Assembly (NCBI GenBank): GCA_963281255.1 | Contig: OY725499.1 | Coordinates: forward strand, 1,868,096 to 1,932,095 | Direction: 5' to 3' | Source: Aphrocallistes beatrix | Lineage: Eukaryota; Porifera; Hexactinellida; Sceptrulophora; Aphrocallistidae | Length of the DNA: 64,000 nt | Part shown: in pieces, positions 35,001 to 44,150 of the stretch | How the letters are laid out: each line of letters opens with the position of its first letter | Numbering within the stretch: the stretch's first letter is position 1 | Notes under the pieces: model-generated | The model's input: the letters and a program-made list of their open reading frames with translations, nothing else | Told to the model about the DNA's origin: nothing | Databases searched by the model: none | Made by a program: the position numbers and the translations under genes

Positions 35001-35321
35001 TAGCTATCTTACCACTCCTATCAAGATATGCGTTCCCTTGATATACCACCTTACCGTCGGACTTGTTCAACTCACCCTTAGATGACATCTCAGCAGCCAC
35101 TAAATTCTTTATCTGACAGCGATTCTTCATCCAATTGGTATCTGTAACGTGCGTTTCCTCTCTCTGCTGACTCCGTACATCGATATGCACAATTTTCCCC
35201 AAAGAGAATTGCTTGCTCTCCTGTTTTCTTTATTTAATGCTGAATTTAAAGATTCAAAAGAATCGTATCCCAATTGGAGTAAGGCCTTGACAAAAGTAAT
35301 ACTCTCTGTATTATTATTCAT
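32083..35321 (-). pseudogene. DDE-type transposase with C-terminal OTU cysteine-protease domain, degenerate
   Basis: Read leftward from 35321. N-terminal part: MNNNTESITFVKALLQLGYD, then KIVHIDVRSQQREETHVTDT and NWMKNRCQIKNLVAAEM one frame off. Then LGEWENIAMLQGNRAIFSRD, a C-rich zinc-like region (FVCVICF, HAECKFSNC), ASNLIDKSVGNYFYEQFPHP, NILRGYIQSLGHDPFIVHMY, RVFF-like VFFYYALTIRHPEVTTSPLP, HFEIDYSWALI (likely catalytic Asp), SHYSNAIVEN (likely catalytic Glu) with RTGLRPGDLIRIM, and last an OTU domain (GDGNCYFRALSF, catalytic D-G-N-C; KWATDLEVFAQ). One base is missing near 32166, after which the OTU end reads DIWVYLGPGTTRWIGFSGKG. Many stops and frame changes show it is dead. OTU proteases cleave ubiquitin chains and are known passengers in several DNA transposons. 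The superfamily was not identified. A second remnant of the family is at 61061-61986. Confidence 0.7.
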
Positions 35322-35390
35322 CTTAACTGACTTCGGAATTATGGAAGTAGTCAGAGGAAAAATCGAGATGAAAAAAGCGAACGATATGGA

Positions 35391-35495
35391 AATGCGGAAT
35401 GCAAAATGCGGAATGCGAAATGCGAAATGCGAAATGCGAAATGCGAAATGCGAAATGCGAAATGCGAAATGCGAAATGCGAAATGCGAAAAAAAA
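35391..35495 (+). repeat. Heptanucleotide tandem repeat, GAAATGC
   Basis: About 14 copies of GAAATGC/GGAATGC in a row, reading MRNAKCEMRNAKCE in one frame. It lies just upstream (transcript sense) of the OTU transposase start. A simple minisatellite. Confidence 0.9.
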
Positions 35496-35802
35496 TGTAT
35501 GAAAACGTCAAGTTTGAATAATGTTAGTTGGAAAAAAACAAATTATATGTACTAATTAAACTGGGATCAAATAAAAAAAGGAGGAATATTTAATTAATTA
35601 TGGATTGACCAGCAAGCGAAGTGCGCTTGTGGGTTGATTAAATTTTCATTTTGAAAATATTATATAACCACAATAGTTATACTTACTTCACATACAACAC
35701 TAGTGGATTAGACTTAGGTATTGTTTTATTGTATATCATTTCTATTACTCATTTATAATACCCCATTTGACAACACTAATTGCATTAATTAATATTTGGA
35801 CG

Positions 35803-35952
35803 AGATGTCTTGTGTCGCGCCTGGCTTTACTTCCAATTACAGAGGAGTAGAACACTCTATTGTTTTTTTAATTTACCAAAAAGATGGTGTTCTTCGTGAA
35901 AATTGTATCGAGCCATTCCAAGAGCTGTGAAGACTACCAAAACAACAAGATT
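35803..35952 (+). pseudogene. Degenerate THAP domain exon with splice donor
   Basis: ATG at 35803 opens MSCVAPGFTSNYRG, then SIVFLIYQKDGVLRENCIEP. This matches the start of a THAP DNA-binding domain (CxxxGCxSNY...FxFPKDxxLRxxW), with the second cysteine changed to Phe and the tryptophan lost. The frame ends at TGA near 35930, and a consensus donor, CAAAGGTAAGT, follows at about 35957. Probably a relic of a THAP gene or P-type transposon; not functional as it stands. Confidence 0.4.
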
Positions 35953-36059
35953 CCAAAGGTAAGTGGTTTCTTAAGACTTAAGTAATGTAATTATTCTAGA
36001 ATCATGCATATACTCAAGTTTGTTAGAAACAATTGACTGAATTTAATTAATAATATCCC

Positions 36060-36180
36060 GGGAAATACTTGGGATCAAAGGTATAAATATAAATGACCCA
36101 GCTTTCATTTTCATTTTACTTCAATTAACTTTCACTTTCATTTCAACATTCCTGGACGTGCGCACGGGTTTAAAAGATCA
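36060..36180 (+). repeat. Family D repeat with TTTCACTTTCA core
   Basis: CTTGGGATCAAAGGTATAAATA, GACCCAGCTTTCATTTTCAT, AACTTTCACTTTCATTTCAA and CATTCCTGGACG match the piggyBac-like MITE at 46223-46336 and the copy at 52445-52565. The ends are diverged here. Confidence 0.65.
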
Positions 36181-36344
36181 TAAAAAAGTGTTTACCTTCC
36201 CCCAATTTAGTGAATGCAATCCTCGTTAGTCCAAAAACATGTGCATAAGAACCTTATTTAATTTGGATAAATGCAATTTAATTAAAAGTGGCTCCAAATT
36301 AACATCGAAAGCCTGTTGGCTATCAGCTTGAAAAGGAAAAATAT

Positions 36345-36562
36345 AAATTCGGCCCTTAATGCCACTTTTATCTGGGTTTTTTTCTATTTATAGTCTGGAC
36401 CTCAAATTTATATGGCTTCCCCGCCCAAAATGCCTTAAACAGGAAATGACGCAACACATTCCTGGTATATTCGGGGTTAAGGATTCCCATGAGCCAACTT
36501 CTGTCGAACAGTTAGCTTATAACATGGAAAAAAACATGGTGAGAACCACTGTTGAGTGTTGA
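36345..36562 (+). pseudogene. Fragment of the OTU-type transposase C-terminal region
   Basis: Encodes FFSIYSLDLKFIWLPRPKCL followed by KQEMTQHIPG. The same stretch (IYSSNPKLIWLPH, KWLKPEMTQHIPV) lies after the VEN motif in the transposase remnants at 25030-25140 and 32990-33105 and at 50042-50158. Only this short piece is present. Confidence 0.4.
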
Positions 36563-36564
36563 GT

Positions 36565-37400
36565 TCTTGAAACTCACCAATGATGTATCTGCACCCTTAG
36601 TAGAAATTTTAAAACTTTATTCTGGCTCTTCCCATACTAATCTTATTCATTTGGCATGTGCTACTATGGAATTAGAACATTGTATACTTTGAGGCATTTT
36701 GCACATGCAGTACGTCACGGTGATACATTCTACCAAAGCTTTTTTAACTGTATTCAACTGTTCATTATCAAATAAAGTTAAGACCTCTATATAATGCACT
36801 ACCGTAGTATTGAAACATGATAATAGTAAACTTAACTTAAACTTAACTAGCTAAATTCAAGAACTAATTTAATAATATTATTTGTTTATTTAGTCAACTT
36901 CATCATGCTGTAAAGATCCGAAATGTGTGACTATATCCTATTGAATGGCCAGAGTGTGTAATTGTTCTTCATTACTCGTAGAAGTATTGTTCCCTTATGA
37001 CGTCTCAGGTCAAGTATGTCTCTCAAGCTAAGCCAAGTCTGTCTCAAGCTAAGTCAAGTCTGTCTCTCAAGCTAAGTCAAGTCTGTCTGTCTTTCATGCT
37101 AAGCTAAATCGAGTCTATCTCAAGCTAAGTCAAGCCATAGTCTGCCATCACGAAGTATAAGTCCGTCTCATTTGTACTTCTCGAAATCCAATGTTTATTT
37201 TGTATTTATGAGCTTAATATATATATCATGTCATATTTGTTTCCTCGAGAATAAAAATAATTACAAAGATCAAATATGTTTTGACAATTAATGGTCATAT
37301 TTATGAGTGGGTCACTTAAAATGCTTAATTAATCATATATAACGTATAAATAATTAATGTATATTTTAAAATACTAAGCAATCCCTGGTCCAATATACAC
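36565..37400. other. Non-coding stretch with a CAAGCTAAGTCAAGTCTGTCT minisatellite
   Basis: Around 37005-37140 the unit TCTCAAGCTAAGTCAAGTCTG recurs five to six times with length changes. The rest of the stretch shows no genes or element ends. Confidence 0.65.
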
Positions 37401-37409
37401 ATATATATA

Positions 37410-37882
37410 CATATAACTGCAAGGCACAGAAAGCGTTTTTTGGCATGTGGGAGTCTTTTGACTATGGCTCCACTAAGTTCTGGGCTCATACGAAAATGTT
37501 GACTCATAATGGAATTTAGACTTCATTGTCTTCATTTTTTATAATTAGAAATTTCAGTTTTTCGACAATAACTCAGCCATTTTAAGTGTATATTTCTCAT
37601 ATATGATACAACTCTCAGCAAAAATGATTACTCATTACTCTATTATGACGTCATCATTACCTATCCAAAATTTAAAAATTGACAAAGTTGGTGATTTTTC
37701 GAGCGATATCGATTATAACAGTAAGACAAACGTATTTAGAGATGTTATCTACCATAAAATTAATCAATGAGCCTAGGCGCCCACAGGGCGCCTCCGGCTG
37801 ACCATGGCCTACTTAATATATTAAGTAGGACATGGGCTGACACAAAGTGTTCGCCAGCCGCGGAGCGCGCTCGCATCATATA
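37410..37882 (-). repeat. Family A repeat, near full length, with palindromic insertion
   Basis: Reverse-oriented copy from CTGCAAGGCACAGAAAGC to the head CGCCAGCCGCGGAGCGCG. A 34-bp near-perfect palindrome (37802-37835, core CCTACTTAATATATTAAGTA-GG) interrupts the GC-rich head between the two hairpins. Confidence 0.85.
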
Positions 37883-37927
37883 ATAAGTGTGTCAACATAT
37901 CACGTATATATATAAATATATATAATT

Positions 37928-38315
37928 TTCAAGATTTGACCCCAACTAACCAAAATACGATCCCATAGCAACACTGGTATGTAGCAACATTTCATGAAAA
38001 AATCCAAATGTTTCACATCAACTCATTCACAGCTCAGTTCAATGCGGAAAACCCATAAATGGCCTCTGAAAATCACTAAATTTGTCACAAATATAACCTA
38101 TTGCGTAATCATATGATGACTAATCCAAATTTCAACAACGAATAAGGGTACTTCGATACCATATTTATGTATGCTGGTAATACATTACTAAAGTCTATTC
38201 TGCGTGGTTAATGTTTTATGCAGCTTATGTATTCGTTCAACCATCTTCTACCGCATCCCTAGTCCAAAATCCGCAAGTTACTGTGAGGCCTTATATGTAG
38301 TAGGCTATGCATGTA
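37928..38315 (+). repeat. Family B dispersed repeat
   Basis: Second independent location of family B (CCCCAACTAACCAAAATACG, CATAGCAACACTGGTATGTA, GAGGCCTTATATGTAGTAGG). It directly follows a family A copy, as the first family B copy also follows a family A head. Confidence 0.85.
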
Positions 38316-38424
38316 CATATTAATTTAATTGATGCATTCAATAATTCAAAACTTCTATTAACTTCAAATCATCATTAGATTAGTGTCCTCCTCTTCCCAT
38401 CGTGTGTTTTAATAAAGTCTAAAC

Positions 38425-38784
38425 CAGTGGTTCCCAACGGGGGCTCTACCGCCCCCCAGGGGGCGTTTGCTTGCCTCAGGGGGGCGCTGTGGGGAGCGTC
38501 GAGAAGGGGGTACTGAATGAGAATTTATTGTTACATATGTAAATATCATTGTAACAGTGTTGTGTTGCTCAATTACAAGCTGCCCACAAGAAAATTATTC
38601 ATCAATCAGAATATAGCCAATGTATTATGTCTCAGTTTTGGATCAAAAGTTACAGATGGCTTCTTACCAAGGAATTATAAAAAGGGATTATACTCTGACT
38701 TAATAAACAATGAAGTATGGGGGGCGTTCTGAAAGTTTCAAGCACTTTAGGGGGCGTTACAAAGAGAAAGGATGGGAAACACTG
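38425..38784. mobile_element. hAT-type MITE, 360 bp
   Basis: Ends CAGTGGTTCCCAACGGGGG and GGATGGGAAACACTG, with subterminal GGGGGCG repeats, flanked by the perfect 8-bp duplication GTCTAAAC (38417-38424 and 38785-38792). A lone right end of the same family is at 44060-44103. Confidence 0.9.
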
Positions 38785-38792
38785 GTCTAAAC

Positions 38793-39086
38793 CATGCAGA
38801 ACATGGTTAGTTATCCCCGCCCTTTACCAAAATACTAGAGAAAAGCTATCACACTGTGATTCCAATATTGATTGAAAATTGAAGGATTAAAAATTATTAA
38901 GAGGGAATAATTAGTTGCAAATATATTCTAAGGGGAAGTAACTTCAGCACCCTTTTTAGACGCGGTGAATATTTGAAGGAGGCAAATACTCTTCTGATGC
39001 CTTTCTGGAAGCTGGATTCAAGGTTATTGCACTACTCGCTGATAATGCTCGATCAATTCAACTTGATCAGCAAAAGTTGTCAAATA
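38793..39086. other. Non-coding stretch, nothing recognised
   Basis: Intron of the cadherin gene. No element ends or coding motifs seen. Confidence 0.5.
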
Positions 39087-39088
39087 TA

Positions 39089-39275
39089 CAGTTTACTCTG
39101 CTTAATAGGGTCACTGTTTAATCGGGTCAACCGCTTTATCGGGAAACTTTTGGCAGGACCGGAATTGCCCTCACACATAGCAGCTAATACAAAATTTTTC
39201 GGTTAATAGGATTCTCCGCTTAATCGTTGTAAAATGTCCTTTGACAGATGTGACCCTATTAAGCGGAGTCGACTA
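39089..39275. mobile_element. Pogo/Tigger-like MITE, 187 bp
   Basis: Same family as 6285-6458: CAGTTTACTCTGCTTAATAG at the left and CTATTAAGCGGAGTCGACTA at the right, with TA outside each end. It shares the internal TTTTGGCAGGACCGGAAT and TTCGGTTAATAGGATTCTCC. Confidence 0.75.
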
Positions 39276-39360
39276 TATGTTATGATTTGCTGGTACTACG
39301 CTGCGTAGTAGCACATGTAATGAACCTCTGCATACGTGATATCTTCAAGACAGTTCCAGT

Positions 39361-39546
39361 CAGGGTTTTATCCAGCTTTCCAAAATCATACGCCTAAATG
39401 GACGCCACCATTTTTCTACGCGCCTAGACTCATTTTTATACATGTTTTAAGCCGCGCGCCTAGCCTCAAAATCATACGCATAATTATGATCCATGGGATC
39501 AAATATGCGCCTCTAGGCGCGCCCAGTACGCCTAGACGAAAGCCTG
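39361..39546. mobile_element. hAT-type MITE, 186 bp
   Basis: Ends CAGGGTTTTATCCAG and CTAGACGAAAGCCTG, flanked by GTTCCAGT on both sides (39353-39360 and 39547-39554). Inside are GCGCCTAG and AAATCATACGC repeats in both orientations. Confidence 0.8.
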
Positions 39547-39554
39547 GTTCCAGT

Positions 39555-40385
39555 ATGTCAGGATACACTTGGCGTAATGAATAAACATGTAACCAACAGT
39601 ACTGTCTACCGTTATGTTGATACTAGGTAAAATCAAGAATTATTCGGATGGAGAAACTCATTGGCGAGACCAAAAGTTAACAAAAACTGAGGATAGGTTC
39701 TTAGATTGCATATTCGAAATATAAAACAAAAAATGATTACTTCAACATCTGTTACTTACGAATAAAGGTTTAGGTGAGGTGGATTAATTAATTTTCAAAT
39801 GAATCACTTGTTTAATGACAAATAAAGCCTAAAATGTGATAAAAATAGTGAATAGTAGAGGGACCCTGCCGCAAACGGCAAAATTCGCCACCAAATATTT
39901 TTTTTGCGAAAGTCGAAACCACGAGCGCGGCAAGGGCTGCCTGCACACTGTCTGTATAAATAATGGCAATAAGATGGATGAATACAATTCCTATTGTGAA
40001 ATCAATCTAAAGTAGCGGACTAGTACAGCTACAAATACTAGTATGTTGATCACATTATTATTCTGTAAATTCAATATTCATAATTCGTTAGAAATACTTA
40101 ATTTGAAATTTAAAATACAAATAAAACAAAACTGAAACAAACGCAGTTTAGAGGAAAATATTTCTATCGACAATATTTCAAGATATTAACTACAAAACTG
40201 CGACATAAATTTGATGTGTCACTGCTAACTAATTTTGTGAAAATCTAAAAATTTGAGAGTCAAAATGAAATAAACCAGCTCTCTTCTTTCCACTGGTATA
40301 CTTATTTTTGATCTAGGACGATTACATTTTGAGATATTATAAGTGATTAAGTGTGACCTCGAATCCGTCGCTAAGATAATGCTGG
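39555..40385. other. Non-coding stretch, nothing recognised
   Basis: AT-rich intronic sequence with one GC-richer spot near 39865-39955. No gene, RNA or element ends identified. Confidence 0.5.
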
Positions 40386-40387
40386 TA

Positions 40388-40538
40388 CACTACGTAAGTC
40401 CTCTGTAATTGTCCACCATTGGGTAATGGGATCCTAAGTGGACAATTTGAGAACCCTGGACAATTAGAGGATTCGAAGTGTGTGTGCACATAGTACTCCT
40501 ATCCTGGCAAGTGGACAATTAGAAAGGACTTACTGTAG
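40388..40538. mobile_element. MITE with GTAAGTCC/GGACTTAC inverted ends, 151 bp
   Basis: CACTACGTAAGTCCTCTGTA at the left and its near-inverse AGAAAGGACTTACTGTAG at the right, each with TA outside; AATTGTCCAC and GTGGACAATT repeat inside. Tc1/pogo-type by its TA. Confidence 0.7.
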
Positions 40539-41060
40539 TATATTTACTTAAAGAGGTTCGAGCACTATTTGTGGCTTAGACTTGTCTCATTTTGGTATGG
40601 TGAGCAGAATGTACTATTTGGCATGGACCATACATTTCTTTGGGTAAATTTAAGTGGTATCTACTTTTCATACATGTCCAGACTAAAAATTATTTGCCAA
40701 TTTATAGTGCCATCTTTATGTCAAGGTGCTTTACGATGAAAAGAAATTCTTTTTTTCAGAAAAGGTTCTGATTACAATTCCTCTGGTCGCTACAATTTGA
40801 AACAGATTTCCAAGTATGCAAGATACTAGTATTCAACGGTTTGTGCTATGAGTGATAACTAGTAAGACGAATTCTGAACAATATTGTAAAATATTTTTTC
40901 GAAATGCTAGTTTTTAATAACTAGCGAAATCCCTTGTAGGAAAATTCGCCCCAAGGCATTTGAAGCATACAGAACTAATTTTACAAGCACAATTCTCACT
41001 TTGATAACTGATACTTGTACACGCTAAAAAGAGACATTATATTAAAAATGATTACCGTAC

Positions 41061-41291
41061 CAATGTGACAATAAGGTCAGTACTTGCTTCAGAAATAGTT
41101 CCGAAATATTGCATCGGCGAGAAAATTGGAGGATTATCGTTAACATCTCTGATAGTAATCTGGACAGTTGAAGTTCCCTGTCGATTAGGAGTACCATGAT
41201 CTTGAGCAGCTATGATTAGTTCAAAACTTGACTGAATCTCTCTATCAATATTATCTTTGGCAACTTCAAGTTGCGCCATTCCAGGAATTCC
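41061..41291 (-). CDS. Cadherin gene, internal exon (77 codons)
   Basis: Acceptor ATTATTTTAG before 41291; donor GTACGG from 41060 (a non-standard but usable GT). It encodes GIPGMAQLEVAKDNIDRE (the LDRE position reads IDRE), a complete repeat end TVQITIRDVNDNPPIFSP and the start of the next repeat to SEASTDLIVTL. 231 bp, phase 0 at both sides. It continues smoothly from exon 46609 (QFRINN) and into exon 11600 (NTPIVINDADLG), which is the evidence for these splice choices. Confidence 0.85.
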
Positions 41292-41513
41292 CTAAAATAA
41301 TATTTCGTAAATAATTGCATATAAAGGGATTAGGGGAGCCATTACAATAGAACAGAACAGGTCGAGTTAGCTTTGATTATATAATGGGAGCATACTTCGA
41401 AATGCCTACAATTAATCTCAATAAAAAGATACGACAACTCATTATTATGAAAGGACAAGCATACGATTTAGTTAGTTACAAGTTCTTAATATTTACCTAA
41501 TATTTACTTGGAG

Positions 41514-41917
41514 CATGCCTACTACATATAAAGCCTCACAGTAAACTTTTAACTTTTTTGGATTTTGGACTAGAAGATGGTTGAACTAATACATGAGACG
41601 CCTTAAATCATTAACCACGCACACTAGAGCTTAGGAATGTGTTACCAGCATATATAAATATCCGCTGTTGAAATTTAGATAAGTCAACTTATGATTGCGC
41701 AATAGATTATATTTGTGACAAATTTATTTATTTTCAAAGGCAATTTAAGGGCACTTCTAAGTGTTTTCTTATAAAATTTTCGCATAGAACTGAGCATGAA
41801 TGGGTCATTAATTAATCCGAAACATTTAGATTTCTTTAATGGAAAGTTGCTATATTCCAGTGTTGCTATGGAAACGTATTTTGGTCAGTTGGGGTCATAC
41901 GTATCTTGAAGAAAACG
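41514..41917 (-). repeat. Family B dispersed repeat, reverse
   Basis: Third location: GCATGCCTACTACATATAAA, GAAGATGGTTGAACTAATAC, ACCAGCATATATAAATATCC, TCCAGTGTTGCTATGGAAAC and GGTCAGTTGGGGTCATACG, all inverse to the other copies. It lies in the intron between the first two cadherin exons and is followed at once by the SINE. Confidence 0.85.
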
Positions 41918-41944
41918 CACTTAAAGAAAAACAAACTATTGAAT

Positions 41945-42135
41945 TTATCTGCTTGGGTAGTGCAGTGGTTAGGGCATTTGAATACCAAGACTTAGTTCGC
42001 GGGTTCTAACCTCGCTCTAGTCATTTGCATTTTACTCTCAATTACATTGCTTCGGTAATGTAATCTGAGCCTACACTCTTGCAGAGCCTTAGTGAGCTGA
42101 AAGCACTAAGGCTGTCATCTCGTTTAAAGGTCAAG
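41945..42135 (+). mobile_element. tRNA-derived SINE
   Basis: TAGTGCAGTGGTTAGGGCA resembles the tRNA A box and GGGTTCTAACC the B box, about 43 bp apart as in a tRNA gene. The acceptor stem does not pair, so this is not a tRNA gene. A non-tRNA body follows, with a perfect 10-bp hairpin, AGCCTTAGTG...CACTAAGGCT (about 42085-42113). The full 3' end was not defined. Confidence 0.6.
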
Positions 42136-42537
42136 TTAAGTCAGGTGCTATCTTGCCTACTGTTAGCCGAGTTTTTCTCTGTAACACGCTATCATATGCA
42201 CACAGACATGTCATCATATGCATACAGACACGCTGCATCCACACATTCAGCAACTATCAGTAGGTTTAGCACCAGAGTAGTGTGCTCCAGAAAATTCAAA
42301 ACTTTAAATCTTTAGTTGTACACTATTTATACAGTTTACTTTGACCAGATATTCACCACATAAAATTTTCAAGCAATTTAGAAATGGTTTATTGCTCGCG
42401 CAAGGTACGCTCCCCTTCGTGCATATTTATAATGGGATTTATTCGGTTTGGAGCTTAAAGTGACAAAAAGTGTACCACTGATATTCAAAGAAACTAGTAA
42501 ATTTATTATATATTTTGGGGTGGTTTTATATCTGCTA

Positions 42538-42625
42538 CAGTAGAACCTTCATAAGTGGGGGAGCTCGGGATGGCAAAAAATGTACCTACGTCCCCATTCC
42601 ACACTTATGATATTGTACTATATTC
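42538..42625. mobile_element. Possible small MITE
   Basis: CAGTAGAACCTTCATAAGTG after a TA, and a poor inverse, CACACTTATGATATTGTACTA, at the right. The start resembles pogo-type ends (compare 62346). The match is weak. Confidence 0.3.
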
Positions 42626-42699
42626 ACAGTATATATACTACGTCAAAAGTTCAGCAACAAAATTTAATGTTCTAGCATAAAAGACATAGTGATATAATA

Positions 42700-43438
42700 C
42701 TTAGGGCATTCAAAAAGTTCTCATCTCATATCTGTATCTCAAATGATAGTGAAAATAGGATATTTCCGATTTGTCCATTGTATTCCTTAGGGGATCAGCT
42801 TCCAATTTATATATTGGTTTATTTTAAAAGGACAATTATTGTGGTTCCTACATTAGATTTTTTGTGCATCGGTTTAGGGTAGTGTCGAAAAGTTGGAATC
42901 TCCCCATTGAAAATGGCTTAAAACTAAATTTGGAGAATAAAAGTTGTGAAAATCGTAGAATAAGGTCATTAAAAGGTTAAATAATTAAGAACCAATGTGA
43001 AAAAGTAAACGGGAGGTGTTCAATAGTATTGCTCGTGTTGAAATAATATCATGCTACTTTTAGTGGATTTTTTGTCAATTTTCGCCACTCAAAAAGTGGG
43101 ACAAAAATGGTAGTAAACCACTTCAAAACATAGTATTCCCTCAGCCTCAAACTATAATACTTCAGAAAATTCAATCTATATGTTAGTTGATGCGTAGAAT
43201 TCGATGGAGGGATCAGTTTTAATCTAAATTTGCTCAGAACTGAAATATATCAGGGACTACCTTAAACCGATGTACAAAAATATAATGTAGGAACCACAAC
43301 AATTGTCCTTGTAAAATAAACCAATATACAAATTGGAAGCTGATCCCCTAAGGAATACAATAGACAAATAGAAAATATCCTATTTTCACTATCATTTGAG
43401 ATACAGATTTGGGATGAGAACTTTTTGAATGCCCTAAG
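42700..43438. mobile_element. TIR transposon remnant with about 185-bp inverted repeats
   Basis: Left arm 42700-42886 starts CTTAGGGCATTCAAAAAGTT; right arm 43257-43438 is its inverse with scattered differences. TA lies just outside each end. The arms share CAATTTATATATTGGTTTAT- and GGACAATT.TTGTGGTTCC-type blocks. The 370-bp centre has no open frame. Long-TIR, TA-flanked, non-autonomous; a Tc1/mariner-type mobiliser is likely. Confidence 0.85.
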
Positions 43439-43469
43439 TATTTTGTCTCAGTGTGAAATAAAAATATAA

Positions 43470-43605
43470 AGCGCGGATCGCTTGCTTGCACTGCGCGGCT
43501 GGCGGACACTTTCAACTGCCAAAAGACTCCCACATGCCAAAAATCAGCTTTCTGTGCCTGGCAGTTTCTTCAATCAATTCGTTGCAGATATACAGAGTGG
43601 CATTT
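43470..43605 (+). repeat. Family A repeat, internally deleted
   Basis: Head AGCGCGGATCGCTTGCTTGC and GGCGGACAC are joined directly to the tail CAACTGCCAAAAGACTCCCA, GCTTTCTGTGCCTGGCAG and CAATTCGTTGCAGATAT. The whole middle is gone. Confidence 0.8.
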
Positions 43606-44150
43606 AAGTTCTGTCCCATACTTTATTAGCTATAAAATTTCTTAAAATCAAACAATCTTAGTTATTATGGTCTTTAGAGATTGTAATTCAAATATTCTCA
43701 ATGATTTTATAAGATTTTTCGAGTCTAAGAACTGGAACTGTGTTTTGTATGGTGAGTTTTGTGGAAAAATATGTGCCCTGCGCTCGCAGCGAAATTCGAG
43801 AATCAGAGACCACTGCTTTTCAAATTATCTTTCTAGAGTCTTCAAATTCCATAACAAATTAGCTCTCACATTTTCCTGGAATAATCTAAATTTGTAGAAA
43901 GATAGAATGTTTAGATCAGTATATATTGAGAACCTTTTGGATCAGATTTTTTGGTGATGTGAAAAAAAGTGCCATTTTGGGTGATTTTGCAAAATGTACC
44001 TAATTTGAAGTCGTGAAATAATTACTTTATCTCGTTTCTGATAATGAATTCAATGGATTTGTGAAAAGCACTTTAGGGGGCGTTAAGAGAAAGGATGGGA
44101 AACATTGATCTAAATCGTCTCAAGTTCGTTTTAGAGCTCGCATAAGTGAT
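43606..44150. other. Non-coding stretch with a lone hAT MITE end
   Basis: 44060-44103 (GCACTTTAGGGGGCGTTAAG, GGATGGGAAACATTG) is the right end of the hAT MITE family seen complete at 38425-38784. No left end or target duplication. Nothing else recognised. Confidence 0.6.

Larger units (their letters stand above)
11601..41060 (-). other. Cadherin intron, about 29.5 kb as assembled
   Basis: Everything between the 41061 and 7584-11600 exons is intron of the cadherin gene. It includes an N gap and a duplication of about 7.96 kb that is probably artificial, so the true length may be nearer 21.5 kb. It hosts the Transib-like element, a Tc1 wreck, the Ginger element, the OTU transposase and many MITEs. 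The reading frame and EC register match across it, which supports the order and orientation of contigs 1 and 2. Confidence 0.75.

Noticed and set aside
35391..35495. Regular short repeats resembling a CRISPR-like array
   Set aside because: The unit is only 7 bp (GAAATGC) with no unique spacers; it is a minisatellite in an animal genome.
41951..42015. Functional tRNA gene
   Set aside because: A and B box-like sequences are present, but the acceptor and anticodon stems do not pair and a SINE-like body follows.
43667..43897. 76-codon plus-strand frame
   Set aside because: No motif, no relation to neighbouring element remnants, and no splice context.
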